Assembly (NCBI GenBank): GCA_039798065.1
Contig: JBDKGS010000189.1
Location: 1 to 8,944, forward strand
Source of the DNA: UBA5070 sp039798065
Lineage (GTDB): Bacteria; Fibrobacterota; Fibrobacteria; UBA5070
DNA length: 8,944 nucleotides
Direction of reading: 5' to 3'
Part shown: piece by piece, positions 7,208-8,944 of the stretch
How the letters are laid out: each line of letters starts with the position of its first letter
How positions within the stretch are numbered: position 1 is the stretch's first letter
Notes under the pieces: model-generated
What the model was told of the DNA's origin: nothing
What the model saw: only the letters and a program-made list of their open reading frames with translations
Database searches by the model: none
Made by a program: the position numbers and the translations under genes

Positions 7208-7253
7208 TTGCGAATAATTGAATAGCTCATTCGCGAACTACGTATTTCGTGAA
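7208..7253. repeat. Cluster of TTCGCGAA-like elements (operator-like)
   Basis: TTCGCGAA at 7230-7237 is a perfect palindrome; TTCGTGAA at 7246-7253 differs by one base and lies 16 bases away; TTGCGAA at 7208-7214 is a shorter relative. In addition GCGAAT (7210-7215) and ATTCGC (7229-7234) form an inverted pair with a 13-base loop. The cluster sits just upstream of the candidate -35 for the methyltransferase gene, a place where a regulator could bind. Chance cannot be excluded for elements this short. Confidence 0.3.
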
Positions 7254-7393
7254 TTGATAGCGACTTAGCCGCAAATGCGCTCCCTTACAAACCAGCGAAC
7301 ATGGCTTCTTTTGGCTGGCGTGGAAACGGATGCAAACCACGTGGAAAACGACGGCAAGAACTTCCACGGTTTCTGATGTTGCAGCAGCAAAGT

Positions 7394-7407
7394 CCCGCAA
7401 GAGCGGG
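7394..7407 (-). terminator. Possible terminator hairpin after the large exported protein gene
   Basis: CCCGC, a four-base loop and GCGGG lie 14 bases past the TGA at 7424-7422. On the minus strand the stem is followed by ACTTTG, a poor T tract, so this is a weak intrinsic terminator at best. The CGTGGAA/TTCCACG inverted repeat some 25 bases further on could add to it. Confidence 0.4.
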
Positions 7408-7421
7408 GCCCTGACGGGGAA

Positions 7422-8944
7422 TCAGAAACCGACTGGAATCGTTGTCGAGGTTTTCGCGTCCCGGTATTGGATCCAGGCGAGGCCGGTGAAGCTGCCTGGA
7501 ATCGAGGCGTGACGGGTGTTCGCGGTGAACCCGACGCGTCCCAGCACACGGCCACTGGCATCGAACAGAACGGCGGTTCCCGCCCCCAGCGAGAGGCCTC
7601 GATCCAACTCGATCGCTCCAGGCAGACGGCGTGTTTTCAGAGGATGCGCTCGCGAAACCGGTGCGATCCCGACGCCGTTGTTGCGGAAGATCTTGACGTT
7701 GCTGATGGAATACTTGCCACGTGCGGTGGGGGCGCTGCCTTGGAGCTTGGCTTCCCAGCTCATGGACAGGAGGTCGGTTGGTGTGAAAGCCAGCGGCGGC
7801 GTGGTCCACGGGGGTTGTTGCAAACTGTCCAGATCGATGCACCAATTGCGGGGCTTGGTGTCGTAAGGGATGCGGATCTGGTGTTCCTTGCCGTTTTGGA
7901 AGGCGCGTCCGGCCTTCTTCACGTGGAAGGAAATGCCGCCCAGGTCGCTGGCGAATGCGCCGAATTCGAGATCGAAGGAAACCGCTGCGAGATTGGATAG
8001 ATTCACCGCAACCGGAACCCCCGAGCTGTCGGGCGACCCGAATTGGGTTTCCACGCCAACGAACCCCGAATAGGGGGCGGCACGTTGGAGTTTGAATTCG
8101 ACCACGGCGCGATCGGAGGCCGAGTCCGGCGCCCATGTGTCTGGACGGGAAGTGTCCGGGGCCGACAAAATTTGGGAATGGCCACGCGAATTCGTGTCGG
8201 CCGCTCCGACGTCGCTGAAGGCGTACCACCACCCGCCCAAACCGTTCTTCTTGGTTTGGGTGGATTGGAAGCGTGAAACCGAGGTCGAATCGCCGAAGCA
8301 CGAGCGGCCTTGCGTCGGGGCGGGCCAGGCGCCGCCGACCCCGATCAGGCGCAAGCTGTCCAGATGCACCCAGCCGGAATCGGATTCGCAGGTGCCGCTT
8401 TTTGTCTCGCACGATGCGTTGAGCTGGATGGCGAAGACCCCGGCGAGGATTTCTGTGGGCTCCATGGCGGGCACGTCGATGGCCCAGCGCGGCCAGGTGA
8501 GGTCAAGCGCGGAGACGTTCCACTCGACACCTTCGGGTCCTACGATCGTGTCCTTGCCCAGCGAAATGCCGGAATCGGAAGCCGCCTGGTAGATGGAATC
8601 GTGGGAGGAGAGCGACAGGCGGATCTTGCGAGGCTTGTCCGAGGAAAGGCGAAGCCGGATCGAGCTCATCATCCGCAAGTCGAGAGGTTGAGATTCCGGG
8701 AACATCAGGCCGATGCCCGCCGAAGGGTAGTTCTTGCCGTCCAGGACAAAATCCAGACGGGCGCCAGGAGCGCCTGCGGTGCTGCCGGGGCCGGTCGTCA
8801 CTCGAGCGATGGTGGCGGTGTGCAGTGGGGTCTTGTGGCTTGCCGAATCGGTGGCGTTGGGGTAGTAGTAGGCGTAGATCCCGTTGATGTTGCCGGGTCT
8901 GGAATCCAAATCCTTGAAATCCCAAAGCATGTCTGCTCGGGCGG
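7422..8944 (-). CDS. Large exported surface protein with two tandem beta-rich domains and a sorting-like C-terminal tail, 5' end outside window
   Basis: The frame is open to the window edge (codons for ARAD precede the first ATG at 8930), so the true start and probably the signal peptide lie beyond it. Residue numbers count from that ATG; 502 residues follow. Residues about 1-198 form one domain, opening with LWDFKDLDS and GIYAYYYP; residues about 215-416 form a second, opening with GLGGWWYAFSD (230-240). Both end in a strand with the pattern hLDSLRLIG or SISNVKIF. The pattern resembles the CBM11/CIA30-type jelly rolls common in Fibrobacter surface proteins, so glycan binding is possible but not shown. 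A linker follows, then residues about 437-502, including AVLFDASGRVLGRV (453-466) and GSFTGLAWIQYRD (479-491), which resemble the C-terminal sorting domain of type IX secretion substrates. Cys174/181 may form a disulfide. No catalytic motif was seen. No specific function is claimed. Confidence 0.8.
   Translation of the reverse strand, partial: ARADMLWDFKDLDSRPGNINGIYAYYYPNATDSASHKTPLHTATIARVTTGPGSTAGAPGARLDFVLDGKNYPSAGIGLMFPESQPLDLRMMSSIRLRLSSDKPRKIRLSLSSHDSIYQAASDSGISLGKDTIVGPEGVEWNVSALDLTWPRWAIDVPAMEPTEILAGVFAIQLNASCETKSGTCESDSGWVHLDSLRLIGVGGAWPAPTQGRSCFGDSTSVSRFQSTQTKKNGLGGWWYAFSDVGAADTNSRGHSQILSAPDTSRPDTWAPDSASDRAVVEFKLQRAAPYSGFVGVETQFGSPDSSGVPVAVNLSNLAAVSFDLEFGAFASDLGGISFHVKKAGRAFQNGKEHQIRIPYDTKPRNWCIDLDSLQQPPWTTPPLAFTPTDLLSMSWEAKLQGSAPTARGKYSISNVKIFRNNGVGIAPVSRAHPLKTRRLPGAIELDRGLSLGAGTAVLFDASGRVLGRVGFTANTRHASIPGSFTGLAWIQYRDAKTSTTIPVGF

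Larger units (their letters stand above)
6994..7421. other. Gene-free, partly AT-rich intergenic region (428 bases)
   Basis: Between the methyltransferase start and the end of the large exported protein gene I find no convincing gene on either strand. Lines 7141-7260 count at about 35-38% GC, against about 60% or more in flanking genes. The region holds the methyltransferase leader, a candidate promoter, operator-like repeats, a 7-base inverted repeat CGTGGAA/TTCCACG (7340-7346 and 7362-7368) and the hairpin at 7394-7407. Confidence 0.6.

Overview
The window looks like a stretch of GC-rich chromosome (coding parts mostly about 60% or more by hand counts of single lines) from a member of the Fibrobacterota. 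The main pointer is the protein at 4262-5320, whose C-terminal half reads as the 'Fibrobacter succinogenes major paralogous domain' (FISUMP). The GC is higher than expected for Fibrobacter itself, so a more distant relative is likely. The taxonomic placement is an inference from this domain and the general style of the secreted proteins.

Layout: (1) 1-1147, minus strand: purF, first step of purine synthesis, cut by the window edge after 382 codons. (2) 1236-2213 minus and 2296-3312 plus: epmA and epmB, a divergent pair whose products make (R)-beta-lysine and attach it to translation factor EF-P; efp itself is not in the window. (3) 3460-4170 and 4262-5320, both plus: a small exported alpha/beta hydrolase and an exported FISUMP protein, each with a good ribosome binding site. 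(4) 5321-5396: a convergent intergenic region with two adjacent hairpins. (5) 5397-6056 minus: a seven-helix hemolysin III/PAQR-family membrane protein. (6) 6202-6993 minus: a class I SAM-dependent methyltransferase with lower GC than its neighbours, preceded by an AT-rich spacer with a candidate promoter and operator-like repeats. (7) 7422-8944 minus: the 3' part of a large exported protein with two tandem beta-rich domains and a C-terminal tail resembling a secretion-sorting domain; its start lies outside the window.

The genes are mostly independent housekeeping and surface functions. The only clear functional unit is epmA-epmB (EF-P beta-lysylation, which helps ribosomes through polyproline stretches). 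I see no CRISPR array, transposase, integrase, tRNA, rRNA or recognisable defence system. The more unusual items are the EF-P modification pair in this kind of genome, the lineage-specific FISUMP protein next to a secreted hydrolase, the compositionally odd methyltransferase, and the sorting-like tail on the last protein.
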